From Deltaproteobacteria bacterium (GTDB lineage Bacteria; Desulfobacterota; GWC2-55-46): a stretch of DNA of 41,807 nucleotides. Where the stretch lies: contig JACRNO010000047.1 of assembly GCA_016234855.1 (NCBI GenBank), positions 1 to 41,807 of the forward strand, given 5' to 3'. The position numbers and the translations under genes are program-made. This document shows, in pieces, positions 31,296 through 40,569 of the stretch. Position 1 is the stretch's first letter. Each line of letters begins with the position of its first letter. The notes under the pieces are model-generated. The model was given only the letters and a program-made list of their open reading frames with translations. It did no database searches and was not told the DNA's origin.

Positions 31296-31502
31296 TCAGG
31301 CTTTCTGCTTGCCGTACTTCCTGTTGAACTTCTCTATCTTGCCCGCGGTATCCATGAACTTCTGCTCGCCGGTGTAGAACGGATGGCACTGGGAGCATAT
31401 TTCCACGGAGATATCCTTCTTCGTCGAGCGCGTCTCGACGATGTTGCCGCAAATGCAGTGTACCTTGGTCGGCTCATAGACCGGGTGGATTCCTTCCTTC
31501 AT
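31296..31502 (-). CDS. rpmE: 50S ribosomal protein L31, zinc-binding type
   Basis: 68 residues: [60 protein letters not shown]. The CxC and CxxC pairs mark the zinc-containing (C+) paralogue. In many deltaproteobacteria rpmE directly follows rho; here a restriction island has been inserted between them. Confidence 0.96.
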   Translation of the reverse strand: MKEGIHPVYEPTKVHCICGNIVETRSTKKDISVEICSQCHPFYTGEQKFMDTAGKIEKFNRKYGKQKA

Positions 31503-31685
31503 GACTGCTCTCCTTTGACGTGTTGATGGACTAACCCCTCTGCCTTAAAGGGTAATATCATATATTATCAATTCCGGGGATTCAAGGCAAGCGAAAAACC
31601 CTGCGGAAACGAATAACGGCGAAAAGGCGTCTGCCGGGCAAAAAACGGGGCGACGCCTCATGACAGATAAGCACTATACAACTAC

Positions 31686-32090
31686 TCAAGACATAATCAG
31701 ACAACTCTTTAACTTATCAATTGTTTTTTTGGATTCAATCTTATGTTCCCATATTCGTAAAACTTTCCAATGCTTTTTTTTCAATTCCTGATTCACTTTT
31801 TTGTCTCTTTTTTTGTTTCCCTCTATCTTTTTTATCCAATACTCATTATTGTTTTCTGGCATCCTACATAGCTTCGAATGACCATGCCAAAAGCACCCAT
31901 CCACAAAAACTGCCACTCTTTCTTTTGGAAATACAAAATCTGGCTTTCCAAATAATGGGTATTTTCTCCTCCAACCTTTAACTTTATTTTCTTTAAAAAC
32001 TACAATCATCTTTTGTTCTGTAGACTTATTCCCCGATGAACGGACTTGCGCCATTGTCCATGCTCGCTTTTGCGCACTAATCTTATCCAT
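31686..32090 (-). CDS. vsr: Very short patch repair endonuclease Vsr
   Basis: Start at ATG 32090 (MDKISAQKRAWTMAQVRSSG), since the longer reading begins at TTG inside the preceding gene; 134 residues. Vsr features: NKSTEQKMIVVF, the nuclease strand FGKPDFVFPKERVAVFVDGC, FWHGHSKLC zinc/active-site block, and KKHWKVLRIWEHKI. Vsr nicks T:G mismatches made by deamination of 5-methylcytosine, matching the cytosine-5 methyltransferase of the same island. Confidence 0.93.
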   Translation of the reverse strand: MDKISAQKRAWTMAQVRSSGNKSTEQKMIVVFKENKVKGWRRKYPLFGKPDFVFPKERVAVFVDGCFWHGHSKLCRMPENNNEYWIKKIEGNKKRDKKVNQELKKKHWKVLRIWEHKIESKKTIDKLKSCLIMS

Positions 32091-32095
32091 TTTAT

Positions 32096-32830
32096 TTATT
32101 TCAAAATTTTTATCCAAGACGGATCGAAATTTAACGCTTTCAAAACGTCTTCCTGCTTTAATGTTGGCGCCCTTTGAATCCGAATTGCAAGCCTATCTTT
32201 AGGAACATCCTCAACAATGGTAAACTGTGACCCATGCGGTTGCCATGTAAAACGATGCTCTCCGCTTTTTTTATCAGTTCCCTCAAGATTCTTATTCCGA
32301 TTCCATCTCCACTCAAATTCTTCCATTTGATAACGCACCGTATCAAATTCAAAAGCCGCAAGCTCTAACAGGTCATCTGACTTTATCAAAACAACCGTCC
32401 GTAAATGCTCATACTTAGAACGAATGTCTGAAACTCTTGCATTCCATATTGCAAGCACCATCTCACCTATTGCGATTGGATTCTCTTGAAAAATATTATC
32501 AGCTTCAAAAGAGTACTGCGGCGCATTCCTTCCCGAAATCAATCTAACCTTTTTAGCCTTTGAAGGATTGGCATTCTTAACGGTTTTTGCGCTCCACGCT
32601 GTCCGTTCAAGTAAAACATCATCAAGCCCAACATTAGAAGGCTTCCACCTTCCTCCAATTATCCGCGCAAAAATTTCTTCCCAGTCCGGGCCTTCAAGAC
32701 GGGACGTAACCCGAGTAGCAAGAAGATACACTATTTCTCGCCCAAGGCCTAAATGAAAACCAGCAGGAAAATTATTTAACGGATATGGAGGACGATATTT
32801 TTCTACTGTTCTTAACTTTGGCTCTTTCAT
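32096..32830 (-). CDS. Type II restriction endonuclease (putative)
   Basis: Start chosen at ATG 32830, which overlaps the methyltransferase end by 59 bases; 244 residues. The block VGLDDVLLERTAWSAKTVKN fits a PD-(D/E)XK core (D of LDD, then A-x-K), and VRLISGRNAPQYSF follows. I do not know the recognition sequence. Placement between a cytosine-5 methyltransferase and vsr is the main support for restriction function. Strongly AT-rich, as is the whole island. Confidence 0.75.
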   Translation of the reverse strand: MKEPKLRTVEKYRPPYPLNNFPAGFHLGLGREIVYLLATRVTSRLEGPDWEEIFARIIGGRWKPSNVGLDDVLLERTAWSAKTVKNANPSKAKKVRLISGRNAPQYSFEADNIFQENPIAIGEMVLAIWNARVSDIRSKYEHLRTVVLIKSDDLLELAAFEFDTVRYQMEEFEWRWNRNKNLEGTDKKSGEHRFTWQPHGSQFTIVEDVPKDRLAIRIQRAPTLKQEDVLKALNFDPSWIKILK

Positions 32831-33836
32831 CGTTATATTTTTTCCCCTCTTCAAGCAATCGTAACTGAGGTTCTACCTGATTACGCTGATATTCACAATT
32901 TTTTGATTTACCTAACTGTAACGTCTCAAAAACGCTATCGATAACAGCTTCCGCAACATTGACAGGAAGACTATTACCAGCTTGTTTTCTAGTTTGTGAA
33001 TCATTACAAACAATCTTGAATGACTCTGGGAATCCCTGCAAACGCAGCATTTCTCGCGGAGTCAATCTTCTTTCACCATTTACAAGCAGATAGTTGTATG
33101 AAGCACCAGCACGCAAAGCGCAAGAAAACGGATATGCGCTTATGTGCCCTGCCTTATTCTCATGCCAAATAGTATGTTCTTTGGTGGGCTTCAACACACT
33201 CCACCTTTTATTCTTTATGCGTTCAGACACATAAAACTTTTCAGGAACAACCTTTTCTAAAACATCAGATAAAGGTCTCATGGCTTTACCACCAGTTGGC
33301 CATTGAATATACTTCATTTCTTTAAAGCCTACTATCCAAATCCTTTCTCTTTTTTGAGGCAAACCAAAATTTAACGCATTCAAGATTCTATACTCGGTAT
33401 AATAGCCTAAATCTGATAATTTCTGGAGTATCCTCTTTAATGTTCTTCCTTCATTATGACCTTCAAGTAACTTGACATTCTCTAACACAAAAGCCGTTGG
33501 TTTCTTCGCCTCTAAAATTCTAGCTATATCAAAAAATAATGTTCCTCTTATATCTTCAAAACCCTTCATCTGTCCGATAATACTAAACGGCTGACAAGGA
33601 AAACCCGCCAGAAGTATGTCATAATCGGGAATATCATCGGCATTTACTTTGGTTATATCGCCATCGGGCAACTCTCCAAAATTTGCTTTATATGCTTTTT
33701 GACATTCCTTATCTATATCACTTGAAAAAACACATTCCAATGGAATTTTTCTAACCATTCCTATGGTTTCAATTGCTGACCTGAACCCACCAATGCCACA
33801 AAACAGATCAATAAATTTGATTTTTTTGTGTGCCAT
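32772..33836 (-). CDS. DNA cytosine-5 methyltransferase
   Basis: Start at ATG 33836 (MAHKKIKFIDLFCGIGGFRS); 354 residues. Conserved motifs: I FIDLFCGIGGF, IV LLAGFPCQPFSIIG with the catalytic cysteine, VI VLENVKLL, VIII QKRERIWIVG, X QAGNSLPVNVAEAV. The target-recognition region (about 230-300) should set specificity but cannot be read by eye. It protects host DNA from the adjacent endonuclease. Spacers of 78 bases separate it from rho. Confidence 0.95.
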   Translation of the reverse strand: MAHKKIKFIDLFCGIGGFRSAIETIGMVRKIPLECVFSSDIDKECQKAYKANFGELPDGDITKVNADDIPDYDILLAGFPCQPFSIIGQMKGFEDIRGTLFFDIARILEAKKPTAFVLENVKLLEGHNEGRTLKRILQKLSDLGYYTEYRILNALNFGLPQKRERIWIVGFKEMKYIQWPTGGKAMRPLSDVLEKVVPEKFYVSERIKNKRWSVLKPTKEHTIWHENKAGHISAYPFSCALRAGASYNYLLVNGERRLTPREMLRLQGFPESFKIVCNDSQTRKQAGNSLPVNVAEAVIDSVFETLQLGKSKNCEYQRNQVEPQLRLLEEGKKYNDERAKVKNSRKISSSISVK

Positions 33837-33913
33837 AACTAGGTTATCCGCGTGGAATGTGTTAATTACCAAAATGCCAGAACGGCGCATTATGAAAACC
33901 CTTTACGCCCCGC

Positions 33914-35164
33914 CTACTTGCTCATGGAATCAAGGAAGGCCTTGTTCGACGGGGTATGCGCCATCTTGTCGAGCAGGAACTCCATGGACTCTATGGGGTT
34001 CAGAGGCTGGAGGACCTTCCTGAGTATCCATATCCTGTTGAGCGCTTCCTTGGTAAGCAGCAACTCCTCCTTCCTCGTGCCGCTCTTGTTGATGTCGATG
34101 GCCGGGAATATCCTGCGCTCGGAGAGCTTCCTGTCGAGGACGATTTCCATGTTGCCCGTGCCCTTGAACTCCTCGAATATGACCTCGTCCATGCGGCTGC
34201 CGGTCTCTATGAGCGCGGTCGCGATGATGGTGAGGCTGCCGCCTTCTTCTATATTCCTCGCGGCTCCGAAGAACCTCTTAGGCTTGTGAAGGGCGTTGGA
34301 ATCCACGCCGCCTGAGAGGACCTTGCCGCTCGGGGGCACGACGGTGTTATACGCGCGCGCGAGCCTGGTGATGGAGTCGAGCAGTATGACGACGTCTTTC
34401 TGGTGTTCGACGAGCCTCTTTGCCTTCTCGATGACCATCTCGGCGACCTGCACGTGGCGCTGCGGCGGCTCGTCAAAGGTGGAGCTTATGACCTCGCCCT
34501 TGACAGAGCGCTGCATGTCCGTGACCTCTTCCGGCCGCTCGTCTATGAGGAGGACGAGCATGACGACCTCCGGGTGGTTCTCGGTTATGGAGTTCGCGAC
34601 CTTCTGCAGGAGCATCGTCTTGCCGGCGCGCGGCGGGGAGACGATAAGGCCCCTCTGCCCCTTGCCGATGGGCGTAAAGAGGTCCATTATCCGCGTCGCT
34701 ATGGCGGCGTTCGGCGGGACTTCGAGGTTTATCTTCTCCTGCGGATACAGCGGCGTGAGGTTGTCGAAGAGTATCTTTTCGCGGGCTACTTCCGGGTCTT
34801 CGTAATTGACCTTCTCGACCTTGAGGAGGGCGAAGTAACGCTCGCCCTCTTTCGGCGGCCTTATCTGACCGGAGACGATGTCGCCGGTGCGCAGATTGAA
34901 CCTTCTTATCTGCGATGGCGAGACGTATATGTCGTCCGGTCCGGGCAGATAGTTGTAATCCGGGGCGCGGAGAAAGCCGAAGCCGTCGGGCAGCGTCTCG
35001 AGGACGCCTTCGCCGTATATCAAACCGTTCTGGTCGCTTTGCGATTGAAGGAGCGCGAATATCAAGTCTTGCTTGCGCAGACTCGCCGCGCCTTCGATAT
35101 TATATTTCTTCGCGAGAAGCGTCAACTCGTTTATCTTTTTTTCCTTGAGTTCCTTGAGGTTCAT
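33914..35164 (-). CDS. rho: Transcription termination factor Rho
   Basis: 416 residues: N-terminal Rho_N helices ([20 protein letters not shown]), OSB-type RNA-binding domain ([20 protein letters not shown]), Walker [13 protein letters not shown], Walker [15 protein letters not shown], and the R-loop region [18 protein letters not shown]. The ring helicase ends transcription of untranslated RNA. A promoter at 35366-35394 implies a leader of about 195 bases, consistent with the autoregulated long rho leader known in other bacteria. Confidence 0.97.
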   Translation of the reverse strand: MNLKELKEKKINELTLLAKKYNIEGAASLRKQDLIFALLQSQSDQNGLIYGEGVLETLPDGFGFLRAPDYNYLPGPDDIYVSPSQIRRFNLRTGDIVSGQIRPPKEGERYFALLKVEKVNYEDPEVAREKILFDNLTPLYPQEKINLEVPPNAAIATRIMDLFTPIGKGQRGLIVSPPRAGKTMLLQKVANSITENHPEVVMLVLLIDERPEEVTDMQRSVKGEVISSTFDEPPQRHVQVAEMVIEKAKRLVEHQKDVVILLDSITRLARAYNTVVPPSGKVLSGGVDSNALHKPKRFFGAARNIEEGGSLTIIATALIETGSRMDEVIFEEFKGTGNMEIVLDRKLSERRIFPAIDINKSGTRKEELLLTKEALNRIWILRKVLQPLNPIESMEFLLDKMAHTPSNKAFLDSMSK

Positions 35165-35365
35165 ACGATACTCCTGTGGTGGGTTTGGCGGGCGAAGCTG
35201 GCCGTCGGCGGCTTTTCCGCGGATATGTGGAGGTTGTGTGGGGCTGTGGTCACGTTATTCGGCTATATAAGGTTTTGTTCCTCAGGGCTCAAACCTGCTT
35301 ATTATGGCGGAGAACTCTATGAGGTATGGGTGTTTGCTCTTGAGTTAGTAGGATAGGTAATATCA

Positions 35366-35394
35366 ACTTAGCACGGTTGTCTATGGCTGTCAAC
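35366..35394 (-). promoter_or_regulatory. Promoter of rho
   Basis: Minus-strand TTGACA (35394-35389), 17 bases, TAAGTT (35371-35366). It lies about 200 bases before the rho start; the leader shows no gene. Confidence 0.55.
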
Positions 35395-35424
35395 TGGTTT
35401 TTTATATATCGCCCCTCTCGCCTC

Positions 35425-36039
35425 TCAAAAGGACTGCGCCTTTAACTCGGCCCAGACCCTGGCTGCGGCCTCAAGCGTTGCTTCACGAGACCCGGCATTG
35501 TCTATCACATAATCCGCATAGCTCCGTTTTTCATCAAGCGGCATCTGCGCGGCAAGGCGCGCCCTGGCCTGCTCTTCCGTCAGACCGTCGCGCAACTTCA
35601 TGCGCTCTATGAGCGTCTCTTCAGGCGCATCGACCACAATCACCCTGTCGAGGGCCTTGTAGAGGCCGCCTTCGACAAGAAGGGCCGCGTCTATTACGAT
35701 AAACGGCCTGTCGGCAACGCGGCAATACTCGTCAATCAACTCGTTTATGCGGCCGCGTATGGCCGGATGGGTTATCCTGTTGAGGGCCGCGCGCCGGTTT
35801 GCGTCCGAAAATATCAGGTCAGCGAGGGCCTTACGGTCGATGGAGCCGTCCGCAAGCAAAAAGCCCGGCCCGAACTCCGCGACAATCTCGCGGAATATCA
35901 AACTGCCCTTTGCCACGACCTCGCGCGCAACGACGTCGGCGTCGATGAGATACGCGCCGAGCCTTACGAACTCGGCGGCAACGAGGCTCTTGCCGGCGGC
36001 AACGCCTCCGGTGAGGCCTATCAGGACCGGCTTATTCAC
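35425..36039 (-). CDS. coaE: Dephospho-CoA kinase CoaE
   Basis: 204 residues with P-loop GLTGGVAAGKSLVA, the substrate region LIDADVVAREVV, THPAIRGRI and lid RMKLRDGLTEEQARARLAAQ, followed by DYVIDN. It phosphorylates dephospho-CoA in the last step of CoA synthesis. It lies 9 bases after pgeF and is probably cotranscribed with it. Confidence 0.95.
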   Translation of the reverse strand: MNKPVLIGLTGGVAAGKSLVAAEFVRLGAYLIDADVVAREVVAKGSLIFREIVAEFGPGFLLADGSIDRKALADLIFSDANRRAALNRITHPAIRGRINELIDEYCRVADRPFIVIDAALLVEGGLYKALDRVIVVDAPEETLIERMKLRDGLTEEQARARLAAQMPLDEKRSYADYVIDNAGSREATLEAAARVWAELKAQSF

Positions 36040-36048
36040 GCTCAGCGC

Positions 36049-36837
36049 TCACCTGACCATTATGAAGCTCAACTGCCTGCCGGTCTTGCCGCCTTCCTTC
36101 CTGTACGAATAGAAGCGGTCCGTGTGACAAGCCGTGCACGGGGCGTCCGTGGTTATGTGGTTGACGTCGAGACCCACGCCGACCATCTGACGCAGGTTCG
36201 CCGCCCTAAGGTCAAGGCGCAGGCCAACCGCGTCAATATGAAAGAGATTGTCTATCTCTCCGAAACTGGCGGCAAACGCCTCGCGAACGTCGTCCCCCAC
36301 GCGCAAGCAGCACTCGCGTATGTGCGGGCCTATCGCCGCCCTCAGGTCGGCCGGGCTTGAGTCGAATCTCCCGCTCATGGCCTTGACGGCCGCGACAACG
36401 ACGCCCTTGACCGTCCCTTTCCACCCGGCGTGAACCGCCGCCGCAACGTTCTTTACCGGGTCATAGATGAGTATGGGCACGCAGTCTGCCGTAAGAACGC
36501 CTATCGGGATATCCGGCAGGGCGGTGATGATGGCGTCGGCGTCAACAGGACTGTCATACCATGCAAGCGTCTTTTCATCAAGGCACAGGACGGTATCTCC
36601 GTGCACCTGATTGACGGTAACTATCTTTTCGATGGGGCAATTGCAGGCGATTGCGGCTATCGCCTTATTACGCTTGATATTCCCGGGCAGGTCGCCGTCG
36701 CGCCCGTCGAAGTTCAGGGATTTAAACGGCCCAACGCTCACCCCGCCGTGGCGCGACAAGAACCCGTGCCTCACCCGGTCGGACGAGGCGTTCAGGAGCG
36801 CGGAGACTGTATATTGAATCATACTCGATACAAGCAT
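36049..36837 (-). CDS. pgeF: Peptidoglycan editing factor PgeF (laccase-domain, YfiH family)
   Basis: 262 residues; ATG 36822 (MIQYTV) is an alternative start. The zinc-site residues appear in VNQVHGDTV, GVLTADCVPILIYD and AAVHAGWKGTVKG; the C-terminal CTACHTDRFYSYRKEGGKTG is typical. PgeF proteins remove mis-incorporated residues from muropeptide precursors and also have purine-nucleoside activity. The upstream neighbour rluD is its usual partner. Confidence 0.93.
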   Translation of the reverse strand: MLVSSMIQYTVSALLNASSDRVRHGFLSRHGGVSVGPFKSLNFDGRDGDLPGNIKRNKAIAAIACNCPIEKIVTVNQVHGDTVLCLDEKTLAWYDSPVDADAIITALPDIPIGVLTADCVPILIYDPVKNVAAAVHAGWKGTVKGVVVAAVKAMSGRFDSSPADLRAAIGPHIRECCLRVGDDVREAFAASFGEIDNLFHIDAVGLRLDLRAANLRQMVGVGLDVNHITTDAPCTACHTDRFYSYRKEGGKTGRQLSFIMVR

Positions 36838-36849
36838 CTTTTACCCTGT

Positions 36850-36885
36850 CAGGCTGCTCAAAAAACACCATCTGCTTCGTTGTCC
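36850..36885 (+). repeat. Dispersed repeat, copy A
   Basis: About 36 bases (CAGGCTGCTCAAAAAACACC start, ending TCTGCTTCGTTGTCC) match the reverse complement of 38289-38324 at most positions. The two copies face each other across rluD. The remainder of the 36838-37213 spacer contains the 37087-37162 hairpin and short hairpins such as CCCACG/CGTGGG near 36980 and CCCATTGC/GCAATGGG near 37012-37041. Confidence 0.65.
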
Positions 36886-37086
36886 ACCGTCTAAAACCTG
36901 CGGGGGCAGGCCGACCCGCGCCACTTGGCGTGGGGCGGGGGATTTGCCTCATTCCCCGCTCCTCGACGCCTCGGGAAACCCACGTGAAAAGCGTGGGTCT
37001 ATGGCTGGGTTCCCATTGCGTTTTCATTATTGCAATGGGAAGATTGCGGGCTATGTCTGCTGGCAATGAAGTTATTCATTTGTATT

Positions 37087-37162
37087 GCTCGTCCAGCACC
37101 ACTTTTTGGTTCAAACTTCCGTTGCCTTACAAACGCATAGGCAAAAGTGGTGCTGGGCGAGC
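37087..37162. repeat. Long hairpin repeat, copy 1 (left of rluD)
   Basis: 20-bp arms (GCTCGTCCAGCACCACTTTT at 37087-37106 and its complement at 37143-37162, one mismatch) around a 36-base loop. About 26 bases ending at 37169 are the exact reverse complement of the start of copy 2 at 38209. Confidence 0.8.
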
Positions 37163-37213
37163 GGCCAGACAGCAACCTGCTGCAATAACACCGCAAACCG
37201 CGCCCCTTACGGC

Positions 37214-38167
37214 TCAATCAGCCTCAAGCGCGTCTATGACCCGTCCCATGTCAGCCGGAAGCGGCACGCTCCACTCCATGTACATGCCCGTGCCCGGATG
37301 AATAAAGCCAAGGGTTGCGGCGTGAAGGAGCTGACGGCCCGCCGCTTTTATCGCGTCCCCTGCCTCTTTTCCTACGCCCGCGGCCTTGCGCCTGCCGCCG
37401 TAGACAGGGTCAGCCGCAACCGGGTGATGGATGGACGCAAGATGAGCGCGCACCTGGTGTGTTCTGCCGGTCTTAAGTGTAAGCTCGACGAGCGTAAGGC
37501 CGCGATACCTTTTAAGCACCCTGTAGCGCGTCTCGGCGCTCCTGGCCTTACGCGTCCTCGCTGATATCTTCTTCCTGTGCGTGACGTCGCGACCGAGCGG
37601 AATATCTATCACCCCGGCGTCGTCTTTCATCGCGCCCCAGACAAGCGCAAGGTAACGCCTGACCGTTGAATGTTCCTTGAATTGAGCGGCAAGGCTTGCA
37701 TAGCTCGCGCCGTTCTTCGCGACGACAAGCACGCCGCTCGTATCCATATCAAGGCGGTGGACTATACCGGGCCTGTCCGGCGCGCTGCCCGGGGCCAGAG
37801 AGCTTGTATGCGCAAGGAGCGCGTTTACGAGCGTGCCGCTCTTTCGCCCCGCGCCCGGATGCACGGCCATGCCTGCGGGCTTATTTATGACGATTACGTC
37901 GGAGTCCTCATAAAGGATATCGAGGGCGAGGGCCTCGGCCTTCGTATCATCCGCGCCGCCAACAACAGGCACGGCCGCAGTAACGATATCATCCGGCCTG
38001 AGCCTTTGCCCGGGTTTGGCAGGCCTGGAATTGAGCGTTACCGAGCCCGCATCCATCAGCCGCTTGATACCCGAGCGCGTAAGACCGGCAAGCCGCGAGG
38101 CGAGAAAGACGTCCAGACGCACATCGGCGTCAGGCGCCTCGACGACAAAGTTCAGCAGATTAGTCAT
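37214..38167 (-). CDS. rluD: Ribosomal large-subunit pseudouridine synthase, RluD family
   Basis: 317 residues: S4 RNA-binding domain (RLDVFLASRLAGLTRSGIKR), then the catalytic block PGIVHRLDMDTSGVLVVAKN with the essential aspartate, and GLTLVELTLKTGRTHQVRAH. It converts uridines of 23S rRNA helix 69 by family analogy. A basic insertion (GRRKAAGVGKEAGDAIKAAG) precedes the final QLLHAATLGFIHP. The gene is flanked on both sides by the same repeat pair in opposite orientation. Confidence 0.93.
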   Translation of the reverse strand: MTNLLNFVVEAPDADVRLDVFLASRLAGLTRSGIKRLMDAGSVTLNSRPAKPGQRLRPDDIVTAAVPVVGGADDTKAEALALDILYEDSDVIVINKPAGMAVHPGAGRKSGTLVNALLAHTSSLAPGSAPDRPGIVHRLDMDTSGVLVVAKNGASYASLAAQFKEHSTVRRYLALVWGAMKDDAGVIDIPLGRDVTHRKKISARTRKARSAETRYRVLKRYRGLTLVELTLKTGRTHQVRAHLASIHHPVAADPVYGGRRKAAGVGKEAGDAIKAAGRQLLHAATLGFIHPGTGMYMEWSVPLPADMGRVIDALEAD

Positions 38168-38208
38168 TGGCAGTTTGCTGAAAAACTCAAAATTTATTCA
38201 GGCTGCTC

Positions 38209-38324
38209 TCTGGCCGCTCGCCCAGCACCACTTTCCAACGAAACCCTGTTGGTTCACTGGTGCCGAATGGAAAGTGGTGCTGGGCAAGCGACGAAGCAGA
38301 TGGAGCTTTTTCAGCAGCCTGTCA
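38209..38324. repeat. Long hairpin repeat, copy 2, plus dispersed repeat copy B (right of rluD)
   Basis: 21-bp arms at 38216-38236 and 38269-38289 (GCTCGCCCAGCACCACTTTC core, one mismatch) around a 32-base loop, then the reverse-oriented counterpart of copy A (38289-38324). The layout mirrors 36850-37169. Confidence 0.8.
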
Positions 38325-38459
38325 GTAGGATATTATATCGGCGGACAGGAAGACCGCGCGATAAAAAAAACGGGTGGCGCGCCCTTCGGGCTCTTGAACA
38401 AGGAGATGGTGAAGCCGTCACATGCTCGTACTGAAAAGACGGTTACAAAACCAGCCGGA

Positions 38460-38726
38460 CTACCAGATGTCCGATTTGATATCGCCGTGCCTCTTTATAA
38501 GGATATCGACTATGGCCTTGTTGTAAAAGAGGTTCTTCTTGTCGACCTCCGCGTCTATCCTGCTCTTGTATAGCTTGAGCCCCTCTTCAAGCTCCCTTTC
38601 CAGAAGCTCGAAGATATTGTCGTTCTTAATCCCGTTCTGGATCTTTTCCTTGTTGTAAAGGGCGATATCGGAGACTATCGTCCTTGCAAGGCGGTATGCG
38701 GCATCGGGCATGCTAATCAGCGCCAT
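38460..38726 (-). CDS. Conserved small helical protein, unknown
   Basis: ATG 38726 has AAGG 6 bases upstream and overlaps the end of the GntR gene by 14 bases; 88 residues. Helical and charged (MALISMPDAAYRLARTIVSD, IALYNKEKIQNGIKNDNIFE, LLERELEEGLKLYKSRID). Looks like a conserved deltaproteobacterial hypothetical; no catalytic motif. Coupled to the regulator, so possibly in the same response. Confidence 0.7.
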   Translation of the reverse strand: MALISMPDAAYRLARTIVSDIALYNKEKIQNGIKNDNIFELLERELEEGLKLYKSRIDAEVDKKNLFYNKAIVDILIKRHGDIKSDIW

Positions 38727-39411
38727 ATCTGACCTTATCCTTGAGGATTTCTTCAACCAGGACGTCTCTGCCGCGCTCGGCGTTGGCCCTTACGAGCCGC
38801 TCCACGCAGTCGACGTCGTTTTTTCGGAAGGCCTCTATTATCTCGGCGTGCTGCAGGAGCGAATCCTTCATGCGCCCGGGCAGCGCCAGAGCGGTTATCC
38901 TGAAACGTTCGAACTGCCGAACGAGATGATTAAGGAAGGTTTGCAGCTTATCGTTGCCGCACGCCGCCAGGAACGTATCGTGAAATTCGGCGTCGAGCTT
39001 GAAGAACGTCTTTACGTCGTCCTTGGCCGCCGCCCTCCCCATCTGCTCGTTCAGGGACTCAAGCCTCTTGATATCCTTTACGGTGAGCTTCGGGCAGGCC
39101 GTCTTTGCGGCATGGCCCTCAAGCAGGCTCTTTATCTCGTAGAACTCGCTTACGTCCTTATCCGTTATCGGGCTCACCACGGCGCCCTTTCGCGGGGTGA
39201 CCGTTATGAAACCCTCGGACTCAAGCTGCCTGAAGGCCTCGCGTATAGGGGTCCTGCTGATGCCGAAATTCTCGGCGATCTCCTGTTCGGGCACACGCTC
39301 GCCCGGCTTGAGATTGCCGCTCACTATAGAGTCTTTGATAAAATCGGCTATCCGCTCCCTGAGGGTAAGCGGTTTTTCCTGCGGATATTCGAGTATGCGG
39401 GCCTTTTCCAT
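38713..39411 (-). CDS. GntR-family regulator with FCD domain
   Basis: 232 residues: N-terminal winged helix (LRERIADFIKDSIVSGNLKP, GERVPEQEIAENFGISRTPI, REAFRQLESEGFITVTPRKG) and C-terminal FCD helical bundle with metal-type residues (DAEFHDTFLAACGNDKLQ, HAEIIEAF). FCD regulators sense small acids or metals. It diverges from the CbiR-like gene with the operator-like site at 39488-39502 between them; the ligand is unknown. Confidence 0.93.
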   Translation of the reverse strand: MEKARILEYPQEKPLTLRERIADFIKDSIVSGNLKPGERVPEQEIAENFGISRTPIREAFRQLESEGFITVTPRKGAVVSPITDKDVSEFYEIKSLLEGHAAKTACPKLTVKDIKRLESLNEQMGRAAAKDDVKTFFKLDAEFHDTFLAACGNDKLQTFLNHLVRQFERFRITALALPGRMKDSLLQHAEIIEAFRKNDVDCVERLVRANAERGRDVLVEEILKDKVRYGAD

Positions 39412-39487
39412 CGGTCTTCTTGTCAGAATAGCCGGCCTCCATACGGATACGGACGGGATTGACGGTATATGAACATAGAACTCTTAT

Positions 39488-39502
39488 AGTATATTGTATA
39501 CT
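39488..39502. promoter_or_regulatory. Palindrome, possible GntR operator
   Basis: AGTATA-TTG-TATACT, a perfect 6-bp inverted repeat, resembling GntR/FCD sites that contain TTGTATAC. It lies 77 bases before the GntR start. The remaining spacer to 39723 shows no gene. Confidence 0.5.
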
Positions 39503-39723
39503 GTGAATCCCCTTAAAAGTCAAGGCGTTTTTGCCCGTCGGTCACCCGCTTTACAGGAAACATACGGAACGGGCACTATGAATTATTATAACATAATAGC
39601 GTCCGGACGTCTCGCGCCTGATGAAATCCCTCTTGTTGCCGGCCCCGCCTCCCCGCAGCCGGGTTTTTCCCCTTGCGAACCATATTAATTCACGATTTAA
39701 TGTGGATGGAAAAGGAGTTCGTA

Positions 39724-40494
39724 ATGAATATACAGGTCCACATACCCTACCCGCTGCTGGTAGAGCGGCTCGACGAGATACTCCGGAGGGAAATCAGCCC
39801 GGAGATATACATGGACGCGGCATCCCTGAAGATTGCCAGCGGCGAGGAGCTTGAAGAAATAGGCAAGGCATTTACGTGGGCCGGTCTTTCAGTGACCGTG
39901 CACGGCCCATACATCGACCTCAACCCGGGCGCGCCGGACGAAAAGACGCGGCTTCATACCGTCGAGGTCTATCAGGCGGCCTTTGACGCGGCCGCGCGTC
40001 TGGCACCGAAGACCATCGTCCTGCATGCCGGTTATCGCGCAAGCCTTTTTAAAGGCGGCCCTGAGTTGTGGCTTTCCCAGAGCAGAAAGACCTGGCCGCG
40101 TTTCGTGCGCCTTGCCGAGCCGCTAGACATGACCATCGCAGTTGAAAATATATACGAAAAGAACCCGCAGACCCAACTGGCGCTCATTAAGGATATCGCC
40201 TCTCCCAACTTCGGCGCCTGCCTTGACACAGGCCATCTGAACGTCTTTTCAAGCGTTGCAACCGAAGAATGGCTCCGCGCCCTCGGAGCGCATCTCGCCG
40301 AGGTTCACCTGCACGACAATAACGGCAAGAACGACGAGCACCTGCCGATCGGCGAAGGCACCTTCGACTTCAAGACCTTCATGCGTCTGCTTGGCGAACA
40401 CGCCGATTCACCTGTCCTGACCATAGAGCCGCACGGAGAGGAGATGCTCGACAAGGCCATGAAGGCTGTCCGGCGCATTATACCCGCCTGCTAA
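39724..40494 (+). CDS. cbiR: TIM-barrel protein, probable cobamide remodelling enzyme CbiR
   Basis: ATG 39724 has AAAGGAG 6 bases upstream; 256 residues. AP-endonuclease-2/sugar-isomerase fold: VHGPYIDLNPGAPDEKTR, TIVLHAGYRASLFK, MTIAVENIYEKNP, FGACLDTGHLNVFS, LAEVHLHDNNGKNDEHLPIG, LTIEPHGEEM, with the metal ligands H, E, D-x-GH, H and E in place. CbiR belongs to this superfamily and opens the nucleotide loop of foreign cobamides; the adjacent cobalamin riboswitch, cobO and cobU favour it over a plain sugar isomerase. Confidence 0.6.
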   Translation: MNIQVHIPYPLLVERLDEILRREISPEIYMDAASLKIASGEELEEIGKAFTWAGLSVTVHGPYIDLNPGAPDEKTRLHTVEVYQAAFDAAARLAPKTIVLHAGYRASLFKGGPELWLSQSRKTWPRFVRLAEPLDMTIAVENIYEKNPQTQLALIKDIASPNFGACLDTGHLNVFSSVATEEWLRALGAHLAEVHLHDNNGKNDEHLPIGEGTFDFKTFMRLLGEHADSPVLTIEPHGEEMLDKAMKAVRRIIPAC

Positions 40495-40569
40495 AATAAA
40501 CCTTGACGGCCAATCCGCAAACCTGTTAGCCTTAATACCGTCGGCTCCGGCGCATACGCCGTAGTCATG

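Noticed and set aside
34403-35356. Plus-strand open frame of 317 codons
   Set aside because: Antisense shadow of rho and its leader; composition typical of a shadow and no ribosome site.
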